Shown: one piece after another, positions 23,068 through 34,067 of the stretch
Numbering within the stretch: the stretch's first letter is position 1
Layout of the letters: every line of letters starts with the position of its first letter
NCBI GenBank assembly: GCA_015680685.1
Contig: MNCI01010839.1
Location: forward strand, 1,193,188 to 1,257,187
Direction: 5' to 3'
DNA: 64,000 bases
Source: Gnetum montanum
Lineage: Eukaryota; Streptophyta; Gnetopsida; Gnetales; Gnetaceae
Translations under genes and position numbers: made by a program
Notes under the pieces: generated by a model
The model's input: only the letters and a program-made list of their open reading frames with translations
Told to the model about the DNA's origin: nothing
Database searches by the model: none

Positions 23068-24393
23068 TGAAACACCACAAAAATTTTGGCTAACACTTGA
23101 AAACAGAAATTAAGCTAAGTCATGTTGGTCCTCAGCATGAACAAGCTTGAAAGCCTCAAAAATAGCATCAAACGAAGTCAAAGAAAGCAAGTAAAAGTTC
23201 CTTGGGACCCACAGACGACTACGATGACATCTGGCATCAAACTTGGCAAATTTTGAGCTCAAAATACTTGGTTTTCACTAAGTATGCATCCTGTACGCTG
23301 GCCTACACATGCCCAGCGTAAGGCCCAGCGTACAACAACTTTTGGGGCTCAAAAACTCCTCAAAACATGCTAAAGTGGAGTGTCTAGACCCCCCAGGACC
23401 TTCCTCAGGGTCCCTAGCAGGTCACAGGCACTTGAAAATCCGATTTTGGGCTCCAAACGATGATCTTCCATTCCTATACGCCCAGCGTATACGCTGCTAC
23501 AGTGTTTCAGCGTAATGCTACAGTTTTCCAGCGTAATGCTACAGTGTTCCAGCGTAAATGCTACAGTGTTCCAGCATAATGCTACAGTGTTCCAGCGTAA
23601 TGCTACAGTGTTTCAGCATAATGCTACAGTGTTTCAGCGTAAATGCTACAGTGTTTCAGCGTATACGCCCAGCGTATACGCCAGCATCCATCAGCGTATA
23701 CGCCCAGCGTCCATCCAAGTTCACACGCCCAGCATATACGCCCAGCGTCCATCCAGGTTCACACGCCCAGCGTATACGCCCAGCGTCCATCCAGGTTCAC
23801 ACGTCCAGCGTATATGCCCAGCGTCCATCCAAGTTCACACGCCCAGCAAGTCCAGCGTATACGCTGTCCTGATGTAGCGTATACGCCCACGTGTCTCCCA
23901 ACCCGATTTTCCCGGTAACCCTACCCCTATAAATAGCCCAGTTTTCTGTGTTTTCAAGGAGAGGATAAAAATTTCTAACAGAGCAGACCCAAAGCAATTA
24001 TGCTGCCGAGGCCTTTCATCCGTCTTGTGTCAAAGCCACAACTACGTTTGGACCGGTGCACTTTGTAATCAATTCTCAATATAAAATAGTTTACATTTTG
24101 CTCAGATTTATTGCAGTTTTTTTCGTTTTTCAGTTTACGTTTACAGGCTCATTTACATTATCGTGCTTGTTTACGGTTTACATTTAATGTGCATTGTTTA
24201 CGTATAACCCAACGTGTTGTAGCGGCAAACGTTGGGGAAGTCCTTGTTTGATCCGCGTGCGGACCATTCAAGGCACTCTGCCTTCATCCATTCCAGCTTG
24301 CCCTCAAGCGGAGGCAGAGTCGACTATGCTCGTCCGTAGATCTTTCGGTGCTCGTAACGTTCCAGCCTTGCACCGACGATTTCGGTTGGTACA
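23068..24393 (+). repeat. T4 5' LTR
   Basis: About 1.33 kb from TGAAACACC to TTGGTACA. The U3 part from 23290 to 23900 is an array: a 21-base unit (AGCGTAATGCTACAGTGTTCC) repeated about eight times at 23508-23660, then CAGCGTATACGCCC units alternating with CATCCAAGTTCACACGCC at 23660-23890. A TATA box TATAAATA lies at 23929-23936. R-U5 follows to 24393. Relatively CpG-rich. Confidence 0.9.
23929..23936 (+). promoter_or_regulatory. T4 LTR TATA box
   Basis: TATAAATA inside CCCCTATAAATAGCCC, about 45 bases after the last GCGTATACGC word. The same box recurs at 25059-25066 in the second LTR. Confidence 0.75.
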
Positions 24394-24416
24394 GTTTTTG
24401 GCGCTAGAAGGAGGGC
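24394..24416 (+). promoter_or_regulatory. T4 primer-binding site (Tat type)
   Basis: GTTTTTGGCGCTAGAAGGAGGG directly after the LTR end. I recall TTGGCGCTAGAAGGAGGG-type sites from Tat-lineage plant gypsy elements; the tRNA identity was not worked out. T5 has a decayed version near 44549. Confidence 0.7.
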
Positions 24417-24640
24417 CAAACTGAAACCCCAGCGTCTACGCTGCTAAACAGACTACAGCGTCTACGCTGCTAAACAGACTACAGCGTCTACGCTGCCAAA
24501 CTAAAACCCCAACGTCTACGCTTCTAACAGACTACAGTGTCTACGCTGCCAAACTGAAACCCCAGCGTCTACGCTGCTAACAGACTACAGCGTCTACGCT
24601 GTCAAACTAAACCCCAGCGTCTACGCTAACTTTGTTTCAA
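24417..24640 (+). repeat. T4 leader array of AGCGTCTACGCTG units
   Basis: Nine or so copies of CAGCGTCTACGCTG spaced by AAACTGAAACCC or AAACAGACTA, giving a unit of roughly 25-30 bases. The word differs from the LTR word GCGTATACGC by one base. T5 also carries its own LTR word in its leader (44840-44910), so a post-primer-site array may be normal for these families. Confidence 0.8.
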
Positions 24641-25311
24641 ATTCCCAGCGTATACGCTGCTACAGTGTTCCAGCGTAAATGCTACAGTGTTCCAGCGTAA
24701 ATGCTACAGTGTTCCAGCGTAATGCTACAGTGTTCCATCGTAATGCTACAGTGTTTCAGCGTAATGCTACAGTGTTTCAGCGTAAATGCTACAGTGTTTC
24801 AGCGTATACGCCAGCATCCATCAGCGTATATGCCCAGCGTCCATCCAAGTTCACACGCCCAGCGTCCATCCAGGTTCACACGCCCAGCATCCATCCAGGT
24901 TCACACGTCCAGCGTCCATCCAAGTTCACACGCCCAGCAAGTCCAGCGTATACGCCCAGCGTATACGTTGGCCTGATGTAGCGTATACGCCCAGCGTATA
25001 CGCCCAGCGTATACGCCCACGTGTCTCCCAACCCGATTTTCCCGGTAACCCTACCCCTATAAATAGCCTAGTTTTCTGCATTTTCAAAGAGAGGATAAAA
25101 ATTTCTAACAGAGTAGACCCAAAGCAATTACGCTGCCGGGGCCTTTCGTCCGCCTTGTGTCAAAGCCACAACTGCGTTTGGACCGGTGCACTTTGTAATC
25201 AATTCTCAATATAAAATAGTTTACATTTTGCTCAGATTTATTGCAGTTTTCTTCGTTTTTNNNNNNNGCTCGTAACGTTCCAGCCTTGCACCGACGATTT
25301 CGGTCGGTACA
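24641..25311 (+). repeat. T4 3' LTR, truncated at its 5' end and gapped
   Basis: Matches the 5' LTR from its position 23478 onward (CCCAGCGTATACGCTGCTACAG), so about 410 bases of LTR start are missing. The TATA box is at 25059-25066. Seven N at 25261-25267 replace 219 bases present in the 5' LTR (24131-24349). The end GGTCGGTACA is followed by the GATAG duplication. Confidence 0.85.
25261..25267. other. Assembly gap (7 N)
   Basis: Comparison with the first LTR of T4 shows about 219 bases missing here, so the gap size is nominal. Probably an assembly collapse between near-identical LTRs. Confidence 0.95.
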
Positions 25312-25316
25312 GATAG

Positions 25317-28035
25317 GTGTCTACCAAACAACATACAGAGTAGGAGGTGCAATCCTTCAGTATCCATCAAGAGACTCCTACTATTGTATAATCGGGATAG
25401 GTAGAAGGTGGAGCTGTAGTAGCACCTAAACAGGGACAACACCTCACGTTGTCCCCAAAGTGTGTTCAGGCCATTCGTGAAAGGTCCACATTAGCTATAG
25501 TGATTGTGGAATTGAACTTCAGACCCTTCACGGAACTCACTCCTGAGGTTGTCAGGGACCAACCCCATTATGGCCTATCCTCTTTGAAAGCAGTGCTTGG
25601 TATTTGGGAGAAACTTATTAGTTTTGGCACAATAAGGAAGTAGGCACCATAGTTGACATTTGTAGTGTGTCTATTAATTTTTCTGCCAAGGCCATTTCAG
25701 AAGTGTTAAACCTTCCGAATATAGGGCCAAAGGTTGCTCACTTGTTCACTCACTTCGATGCTGATGCACAAAAGGTTTGGTTGGATAGGGTGTACGATAA
25801 GGAAGATAAGATATATGGAGAATTGATGATGGAAGAGAGAATCTACTTCAAGATTGGTACTTATCACATCTTCCCCACAAAAGGATTAAATAGGATTTTA
25901 ACATATGTAGCAAGAGGAAGTGCGATATTAATGGGAAAGGTTAATGCTAATCTGGACCATCTATATCTCATGGAGATATTAAGGTGATTTGAAGAATGCA
26001 AGGTAGGGAAGTTCACGTTACCCTTTCCTTGTCTCATCAGGAAGTTGTGCAAGCGTGCTGGAATTTTGGGGTACACCAATGACGTCCCTAGAAGAGCCCA
26101 AAATGCTTCATTCGTTGAAATACTGAAGCCACCAGCTCCAAGGAAAAGTGCTAGTGAGACACTGAAGCTAGAGCCAGAGCAAGAGAAAGAACAAATGGTG
26201 GGGCCCACTACAACTCAAACTGTAGGGCCTAGCTAACTCCCAAGCTCAAGGCACAGTCAAAAAGAAGAAGCAGGGCCCAACATAAGCCAGAGAGACGAAC
26301 CGCCACCACCGTAGGATTATCAACCGTTGATGAGCCATCTCAGGGCCATTGCTGAGATGGTTAGTTGGGGAAGTCGTGATGATGCTAATCTCTTCCGCGT
26401 CATCAAGAATACTGTATGACCCACTGTCTCTATAGATCATGCACGGGGTTAGGTGTCCATTTAGATAGCAAGAGGGAAGACTGATTGGTCACAACAGATT
26501 TCAGGGAATGCTGCATCCATTCAGGTGCAACTCGAGATTGGTGAAGGGGCCATAGTGGTGGTTATGCAGCACCAGGATGCAGCAGGAGCCATAGAAGTGG
26601 TTGCAGACCACATCAAAGAATCCTTCAAGTCCCTGTTGTGCCACTAGTAGACTTCATAGGAGCACATGATGCTCAAACATTGGCCGGTCCCTCGATGACT
26701 CTTCCGGAGCATGAGGATGCGCTTGGTCGGTTGATGCAAACAGGACAAGTAATGACATCCTTGTTTGACATCCCACAAGATGTCATAGCAGTACAATCAG
26801 ACCTCATCTCTACCAAGGGAAAGCTGGTCATGGCAAAGATCTAGGCCAAGCACGTAGAAGTAGAGTTAGTAAAACTCTAAGAGAGGCTCATAACCCTACA
26901 AGCTGCATAGCAGGACCCCTCTCAATTCGTTCCCATAGACTAGCTAAAGATCTTTAGGACCAAGCAACTCAACAACTTTTTGGCAGATAATAAAAGAGTG
27001 GCAAAGGTGAAAGAGAAGGCTGACTAGGATGCCTTCAAGGCACAAGGGCAAACCTATGTGCACGCCAAGGCACTCGGAGCCTTACAAGAGGAGAATAAAC
27101 ATCTTATTGCTGTTAATCTTTAGTTGACCGCAGTGGAGAAATAGAAGATTTTTCTTGAAGAAAACTTTCAACAGCTATGAGAACAATTGATCAGGGTCAA
27201 TCAAGATATGAACCGTTTGGCCAGAAAAAATCGCACCCTCTCAATGGAGGAGGTACGCATAATCTATTAGAAGATGGCCATCGAAATAAGTGCATGGCAA
27301 AATGAGGCCAAGTAGCATGAAATGTTAAGGGAGCACTTCCAAGACTAGGTGGGGATGTATAAGTAAATCATCGATAAAGAGATCCATATGGCCAAGGTGC
27401 ACATCAACCCTTTTAGTGCTCAACACACTGATTGGCAGGCCATAATGGACACATATGCATTTGCCCACCAAGTGGAACTTAAAAGCTAGGACCTGCAGAT
27501 TCAAGATCTTACAGAGTACATGAAATTGGCAAACTTGTGGTATGCGAATCTAGCCATGTTGACAGTAGGGTGCCTGAGGACAGAGCTCAAGGGATAGGTA
27601 GCTACCACCTATGCCAAATATGAAGTAGAATTTGCAGAGCACAAGCAAATGTTGTAGAAGTTGGAAGTTGCAAATTTTGAACTAGAGGTGGTTAAAGCAA
27701 GCTACAAAGGACAAAAAGATGTTGCAATGGACTTGGCTCGACAACTTACAAATCTTCAGGAGTACAGGGACAAAGCCAGAGCCTACAAGGAGGAACGATG
27801 GTTGTTTGTGGCTTGGTACGTCAAAGTAAACAAAATGTTTCTGCAACTACCATGCCCATGGGAGGTGCTGACTCCATCAAACATTGGAGCATCAACATGG
27901 ACATCACAAGACCCTTGAATGGAAGAGGAAAATCTCTAAGAACTACTTCAACATCATCAAATTCCAAAACTTGGAGCACAAGACAAGGGGAAGCAACCCA
28001 TGGAGGAGCCACCGCCACTTGGAACCACATGAGTT
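25317..28035 (+). pseudogene. T3 ORF3, main part
   Basis: Continues the ORF that starts at 22993. The conserved module at about 25600-26110 reads FSAKAISEVLNLPNIGPK, EERIYFKIGTYHIFPTKG, ILMGKVN and LPFPCLIRKLCKRAGILGY; the same succession occurs in T1 and T2 and resembles the PF20167-like plant retrotransposon domain (recall only). From 26640 to 27850 there is an extended Glu/Lys/Gln/Leu-rich part suggesting a coiled coil (MEVANFELEVVKASYKGQKD, LARQLTNLQEYRDKARAYKE). Together with the first part, about 930 codons. Stops are mainly TAG at expected Gln codons. Function unknown; it could be a structural, envelope-like or regulatory protein. Confidence 0.75.
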
Positions 28036-28224
28036 CTACAAAATTTTCTAATTTTGTGATTTTGCATTTTTTTTGTGGTGTCCCAATTTTGTTCTATTGA
28101 GTTCTCCACTACAGCATGAATAAATTTCCCATCAGTCAATAATCCCATACCTATCCATTGTGTAATCAATGGGGCTTGTTCTCATTCTGACTCGAGGACG
28201 AGTTTTCATTCAATCGTGGGGATA
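28036..28224 (+). promoter_or_regulatory. T3 3' untranslated part and polypurine tract
   Basis: Non-coding tail of ORF3, a conserved TCGAGGACGAGTTTTCATTCAATC segment shared with T2 and T6 (given here as its parts: CGAGGACGAG near 28191 and CATTCAATC near 28207), then the PPT GTGGGGATA directly before the LTR. The G run has lost one G compared with T2 and T6. Confidence 0.7.
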
Positions 28225-29080
28225 TGATGAATCGTGATTCATTAGGTTGTGATATCAAACCCCTGATATTGGATCCATGATATTAGGTATGCAATATCAT
28301 AGCCCAAATAATGATACTGGATACACAATATCATGACTCCTATGTGAGCCTATAAATACACATGTAGGCACATGAGAGGAGTCAATTTGGAAATAGTTAG
28401 TTTTTTAGTTAGTAGATAGAAGTTAGTTTATTTTTAGTTTCTTCTCAACCCTTTCTCCTAGTGCATGCCCATAGTGTGATGATTGTAATTGTACAACATC
28501 CTTTATTCGAGTGTGACATACTTGTACATGCACATGACTGGAAATAAAGATTGAGATTGCTTCATCATTGCAGCATTCACTTAGTTTAATTACTTAGTTT
28601 TAATTGTTATTAAATGTGGAATGAGTACGACTTAATCATGAGCATCTATGTATGACTGTTTGGTATCCCAATAGCATACTCAGGCCATGCGCTTGGTAAT
28701 CCTAGTGGTAGTCATGCATGAGGCCTAAGATGTGCACAAATGATTAAGGAACGGATGCTCATCGCACTTAGGCTAACTTAGATTCTCTCTCCCTATCTCC
28801 TATTAGTTTAACTCTCTCTCCCCTTTCCTCCTAGATTAATTAAAGATTACTTTCCATTGTCTCTAGGAGCAGCATTAGTTTAGAAATACATCATACACCT
28901 CACTCTAGACTAAACCATACATGACAAAGAAAATACTAGTCTAGGTGGGAAGATAGTGAACTGCGATCAATGAGTAACTATCTAGATACCACAGCTAGCC
29001 CGTTTGCAGAGTTCGACCAGATCATGCGTGAAATGCTAGTATTCGTATGGTTGAGTGTATGGGTACCTCACCGCTCATCA
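28225..29080 (+). repeat. T3 3' LTR
   Basis: Starts TGATGAATCG and ends CCGCTCATCA. GATATC-type words lie at 28240-28335, mostly decayed (GATATCAAAC, CTGATATTGG, CAATATCATAG), and a TATA box TATAAATA at 28351-28358. R-U5 carries TTTGGTATCCCAATAGC and CTTGGTAATCCTAGTGG (28650-28710). The words here have lost more CpGs than those in the 5' remnant. Confidence 0.9.
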
Positions 29081-29085
29081 CTAGT

Positions 29086-29877
29086 CCTTGGAACTAGAAT
29101 CCATTCATTGATGGAGTAATATGTTAGAGTTTTTTAATGACAAATACTAGACATACTCCAGAGTGTCTAATCTAAGAAGGCCAATCCAAGGCTGAAAACA
29201 AGGAACACGTGAACCCTTGGATGCTACCATTGGTAGATACTATTCACTCTTACACCGATGCCCTAGCCATGGTTATTTATAGAGGGAACAACTTTGCTAC
29301 ATCATAGATGGGCTCAGAGCAGAAACTAGAAGAACTCTTGGGGTGTATGCCCAAGGAAGATTGGTTGAACTAAGAGCTTACCAGATCCAAAGGCTGATAG
29401 AGCAAGTAGCAATAGAAGAAGGTGAGTTGCAAAAAAGGAAAAGTGTAGAAGAGTATAATAGGGATCCTTCCATCAGGAAACATGAGGTTTGATTTTGTGA
29501 TGAGGAGGAGTCACCACTTGATGAAGTGGTGAACAAGAAAACCTGCCCATCCAAAAATCTATGTATGATATTTTGGCAAAGGTTGATAAATTATGAAACT
29601 CTTTGAATGAAAAATTCCAAACCATTATGAAGATTCCTGAAGAATCCAAAGAGAAAAATAGTGATCATAACCATAGGAGGAAAAAAGAAGTTGAATGTGC
29701 CTACCAAAGAGGTAAGGGCAAAGTTGTTGCCATAGAGAAAGTTGTGGAAATTGACTCTAAAGATGAAACTAGATGTGACATTTCTCAATATGAACATCCA
29801 AAGGGGTGTTGCCTTGTGATGTCACACTTACAAGAGTCTGGGGTGTATGCATTGAATCCACGATTAGCACATAGGTA
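29086..29877 (+). pseudogene. gag: T2 gag, C-terminal part after T3
   Basis: Resumes exactly where gag stopped at 21645. Blocks: LELFNDKY-like near 29130, IDGLR.ETR.TLGVYAQGRL near 29300, a helical stretch near 29390-29560, and the nucleocapsid segment near 29765 (CDISQYEHPKGCC) followed by SHLQESGVYALNP. The Cys/His segment resembles a short zinc knuckle (C-x2-C-x3-H-x3-C in T6; the second Cys reads Ser here). Confidence 0.85.
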
Positions 29878-30399
29878 AGCACCCAGATGATTGCCTTATC
29901 CTCAAGGCAATCCAAGACAGTTCCACCAACAACAATAAGCTTACTACCCAAGTGAAGCTCCATCATAATCATATGAATAATACCAATAGTGGCACCAACC
30001 ACAATCATGGGAAATTCTATCACCAAGGTAGTAGTATCCTTATAAGTAACCAAATCCATACATGTACTATGTTCAACAACATGTTTCTCTAAGAAGTTTT
30101 GCAAGTCATGCCTCATTTTAGCATCACTATTACCCTCTAAAGTACCATCAAACACATTCATCATTTACTCTAGAAGAAAAATCATATCGATACCACCCTT
30201 CACATCCGTTTGCACACACACCTCCGCCCTCAACCTAGTTACCTCCTACTCTATCCATGTAGGGTGAGATTCCTCCATAGCTGTAGCAATGAAATGCTAT
30301 GAGGGCTATACATTTAGAACCAGCTTTCCAATTGAGTGGTTCAGACAATCAATCTAGAAAAAAATCCTTCTTTTGACCCAATAGTATTCTCCAAGCCTC
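29878..30399 (+). pseudogene. T2 gag-protease linker
   Basis: Decayed Gln/Tyr/Pro-rich spacer matching T6 60250-60850. No domain is recognisable; many stops. Confidence 0.5.
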
Positions 30400-31469
30400 A
30401 CAACCTAGTATGGCTAATTGCCCTACATCTCCAATACCCTCATCATCTACATCAAATACCTTCAAGTGCCCTTCAAACCAAATGCTACCTCGAATCCACA
30501 TTGTAATGTTAACTCATGTTTATTTTGATTGGATCAAGGTTGGCAATCTTCCCATGAAAAGATCTAACCTAGGAAGTCCTCTCATTTACTTGTAGATCAC
30601 TAGACATATTCCATGGAATATGCTTCTTGATTCTAGTTCTAGTGTCAACCTCATCTCTCATGACATGTACAAGGCCTGGGACCTACCACCTCTCAAGAAG
30701 GGAAATATTCATTTAGAATTGGTAGACTAGTCAATCACTATTCCTTTAGGATTGATGAAGGACATAATAACCACAGTTAGTGGGTGGTCTTATCCTACCA
30801 ATTTTCTAGTGATTAAGATAAAAAACTACAAAGGTAACTTCCCCATCATTATGGAAAGGGCCTAGTTAAGCACGGTCAATGCACGTATGGGCATAAGGGA
30901 CCTCTCCTTAGAAATATCCAAGGAAAATGAATTTGGAAAGTTAGAGAAGAAGCATATTCCATGCATCACATACAACAAGAATGGATGCAATTGTCTGCAA
31001 AAGATTTGGCCCATCAAAAGTACATACATCAAAGCATGTAATTAGTGTGCACAAAAAACAGATATTCAAAGGTGTCCATACGCAACAGCCATAAAACAAA
31101 AGGGCACCCAATGGCTAATAGCTGACTTAGATAGTAGCACATTATGCATGGAACCAACTGCGTGCCTAACATGTGCTTATGTTGAAAGCATGGATGAACT
31201 TAAGTAAGTTCATCACCAACTCTCTGATGATGAAAATGATGATACCTATTAGGGAGAGTTGAAAATCCCTAATAACTTCAAGTAGGAGCCCCTAGAGTTG
31301 AAAACTCTACAAGTTGGCATAGAATATGCATTTTTAAATAATGGTAAAATGATCATAATCAATGCCAACCTTGCTCTTAAATAAAAAAAAGTTGCTAAAG
31401 GTGGTTAAAAAATGGCCAACAACCTTTGCTTGGTCATATCTCGAGTTGATAGGAATTGATCCAAGGATA
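30400..31469 (+). pseudogene. T2 aspartic protease remnant and Cys-containing spacer
   Basis: Active-site segment LLDSSSSVNLIS near 30622 (normally LDSGS), then MYKAWDLPPLKKGNIHLEL and GLMKDIITTVSGWSYPTNFL. The catalytic Asp is kept; the following Gly reads Ser. Downstream, near 31030-31160, lies a short Cys-bearing segment (CAQKTDIQRCPYAT) followed by TQWLIADL, also present in T6 and traceable in T1, then a linker to RT. Function of that spacer unknown. Confidence 0.8.
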
Positions 31470-32760
31470 TGATAACGTCGCATTTACACTGACCTAGCCA
31501 TGAAGCCGAGAAGGTAGCCACAGAGGTGGTTGAACCCTAAATTGAAGTAGATTATCAAGAAGGAAATAGAGCAACTCCTCAAGGCAAGGTTCATCTATTC
31601 CATCGCAGATAGTGAGTGGGTTAGCCCACTAATAATTGTGCCAAAGAAAGGTGGCAAGTTGTGGGTTTGCATCGATTTCAAGCTGTTGAATATGATAATG
31701 TTTAAAGATCATTTTCTATTGCCATTTGTTGATGAAGTGTTGAACACCATATCCAAGCATTGCTATTATAGCTTCTTAGATGGTTATAGTGGTTATAACC
31801 AAATCCAAATTGTGCTAGAAGATCAGGCCAAGACAACATTCGTGAGTTCTTGGGGGACTTTTACTTATTGTAAGATGCCATTCAGTCTATGTAATGCCCC
31901 TACAACATTTCATTAGTTGGTCCTTAGTATTTTTTAGCAACAGATTGGTAGTGGTGTGGAAGTCTTCATGGATGACTTTTCCACCTATGGAGCTACATTT
32001 GAGCAAGCCTTGGACTGCCTTGAGCAAGTACTAAAGAGATGTGTCAAAATAAATCTATGAATCAACTAGCAAAAAAGTCACCTTATGGTCTAAGAAGGCA
32101 TTATGTTGGGGCATCGAATTTCACAAGAAGGGATTGAGGTAGACCCAGAAAAAATAAGGGTCATCCATGGAATTACACATGAGCTAGAGATAGTTAAAGA
32201 TGTTAGATCATTCCTTGGACACACTAGCTACTACTGGCAATTCATAGAGAATTTCTCTAAGATCGCAAAGATATTAGTCAAGCTTACAAAGAAAGATGCT
32301 TTGTTCATCTGGACTAAGAAGTGCGAACATGCATTCGAACTATTAAAAGAGAAACTCATAGAAACTCCAATTCTACGGGTACCAGATTGGTCTAGCCCAT
32401 TTTATATAATGACAGATGCATCTAATTATGCTTTGGGAGTTGTGCTTACATAGTTGGATAATAAAAAATGTCTGTATTACATCCACTACATGAGTTGAAG
32501 CATTGTGGGGACACAATTAAATCACACCACATGGAGAAAGAATTAATGGTAGTGGTGTACACTCTTGAAAAGTTCAGGCACTATGTGCTTGGCTACAAAG
32601 TATTTGTGCACATGAACCATAGTATAATTTGCTTGCTCATGAACAAGCCAATGATGAGCCCTTGTATCATACGGTGGCTCGTGATCTTGTAGGAATTCAA
32701 TCTCATGATGGTAGAGCAAAAAGGGATTGAGAATGTGGTCATTGACCACTTCTCTTGATT
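31470..32760 (+). pseudogene. pol: T2 reverse transcriptase and RNase H remnant
   Basis: RT blocks in order: SEWVSPLIIVPKKGGK near 31609, CIDFKLLN near 31669, DGYSGYNQI near 31779, FSLCNAPTTF near 31882, the catalytic FMDD at 31965-31976 and LGHRISQEGIEVDPEKI near 32106. RNase H follows with TDASNYALGVVL near 32413 and KELMVVVYTLEKFRHYVLG near 32537. Two frames are used, so at least one frameshift lies near 32453. Close to Athila RT in wording (FMDDFS, GIEVD). Confidence 0.88.
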
Positions 32761-34067
32761 AAGATGGGATAATAAAGAGGAGGAGAGCTTGCTCTCTGAT
32801 CAATTTCCAGATGAACTTCTCTTTATATGAGCACTAAATGAACAAACAACCATAGAAAAAACATGGTATAATGGCATACTCACCTATCTTCTCACTTAGG
32901 AGATACCACAAGATCTTGACTTTAGAAAGAAGCAAAAATTTCTTCATTGGGCCAAATACTTCATAGAAATAAATGGACACCTTGATAAGGTGTGCATCGA
33001 TGGGCTGATTCATTGGTGTGTCCTTGATAAAAATCAATTGCACGTTCTCCAAAATGCTCACAAAGGGCCTTGTAGAGGCCACTATGCAGGGAGACACACG
33101 GCCATAAAAATCTTGATGGTAGGATACTATTGCCTACAATCTTTAGGGATGCCCACTAGTTTGTCCGATCTTGTGAATGTTTTTAACAAGATGGTGGGAT
33201 GATTTCTTGAATGGAAGGTCCTCAATAGTCGATTCAACCACTGGAGCCTTTTGACATATGGGGCATTGACTTCATGGTTCCCATCACACCCATGTCCAAT
33301 GGAAAGGCATATATCAAGATAGCAGTCAACTATTGCACAAAATGGGTAGAAGTAGTAGTTGTTGCTGATTGTACATCATCCACTACTACTAGATTCATAC
33401 AAAAAAATGTTGTAAATAGGTTTGGGATGCCATGTATACTAATTTCTGACAATGGAACTCATTTCATAGGTGCCACTTTTAGAAAGTTGATGCAACACTT
33501 GGGGGTTGAACATAAATTAACAACACCCTACCACCCCCAAGCCAATGGTCAAGCAGAGGTAACTAACTAGAGCTCACAAAGATCTTAACAAAGACCATAA
33601 GCAAGTATAGGAGAGATTGGAGCACCAAACTCAACAATGCCCTTTGGGCCTATCTCTTAACATGGAAACTCCCTATTGGCTACTCTCTCTACAAGTTACT
33701 GTATGGAAAACTTCCAATGCTCCTGATTCGGTTCGAGCTCTGTACACTCTCAATAGCCTATGATCTGAATCTTGACCTAAGTTTAGCACAAAAAGAAGAA
33801 GTGATTAACTTGAATGTGCTAGATGAAAACTAATTGGTGGCCCTATCTTTGAATGAGGTGCACAAGGCATTCAACAAGCAATGTCATGACCTCAAAATAT
33901 GGAAAGTAACATTTCAACCAGGAGATAAGATTCTCTATTGGAACCCCACACATGTATCCTTGAAGAAAAAATTTCAAACATTGTGGGATGGACCTTATAT
34001 AATTGATCAAATCTTTCCCTCTGGGGCCATGTTAATCTACAACCCTAAAAGCCCAAATAAAAAGTAG
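32761..34067 (+). pseudogene. int: T2 integrase remnant
   Basis: N-terminal HHCC-like region near 33045-33190 (HKGPCRGHYAG; the Cys pair is decayed). The core keeps all three acidic residues: Asp in GIDFM near 33260, Asp in SDNGTHF near 33447, Glu in GQAEVTN near 33549. The C-terminal part at 33834-34067 shows a GPY-type module (FQTLWDGPYIIDQI). Three frames are needed and stops occur, so no active protein is made. Confidence 0.87.

Larger units (their letters stand above)
23068..25311 (+). mobile_element. T4: deleted Tat-type LTR element in T3 ORF3
   Basis: Starts TGAAACACCAC and ends GGTCGGTACA, flanked by exact GATAG duplications (23063-23067 and 25312-25316). It consists of one full LTR, a primer site, a short repeat array and a partial second LTR; no coding region is left. 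The LTR start and primer site resemble those of T5, so it belongs to the Tat/Ogre side of gypsy. It is the youngest nesting level seen and contains an assembly gap. Confidence 0.88.
21651..29080 (+). mobile_element. T3: Athila-like element lacking gag-pol, inside T2 gag
   Basis: Starts TGATGAATCG and ends GCTCATCA, flanked by the exact five-base duplication CTAGT (21646-21650 and 29081-29085). Removing it rejoins T2 gag in register with T6 gag (TTGATACTAGTCC against TTGGTACCGGTTC). The 5' LTR is cut short near 21815 and followed at once by the post-integrase non-coding region, so gag, protease, RT and integrase are gone. ORF3, PPT and 3' LTR remain. T4 is inserted in ORF3. Confidence 0.92.

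Noticed and set aside
23515-23877. 120-codon ORF and two overlapping ORFs in other frames (MLQFSSVML... type)
   Set aside because: They are translations of the T4 LTR array; unit lengths divisible by three keep all frames open. The same occurs at 24679-24981.
23478-25020. CRISPR-like array
   Set aside because: Repeats and spacers are not of regular length, the spacers themselves repeat, and the setting is an LTR.
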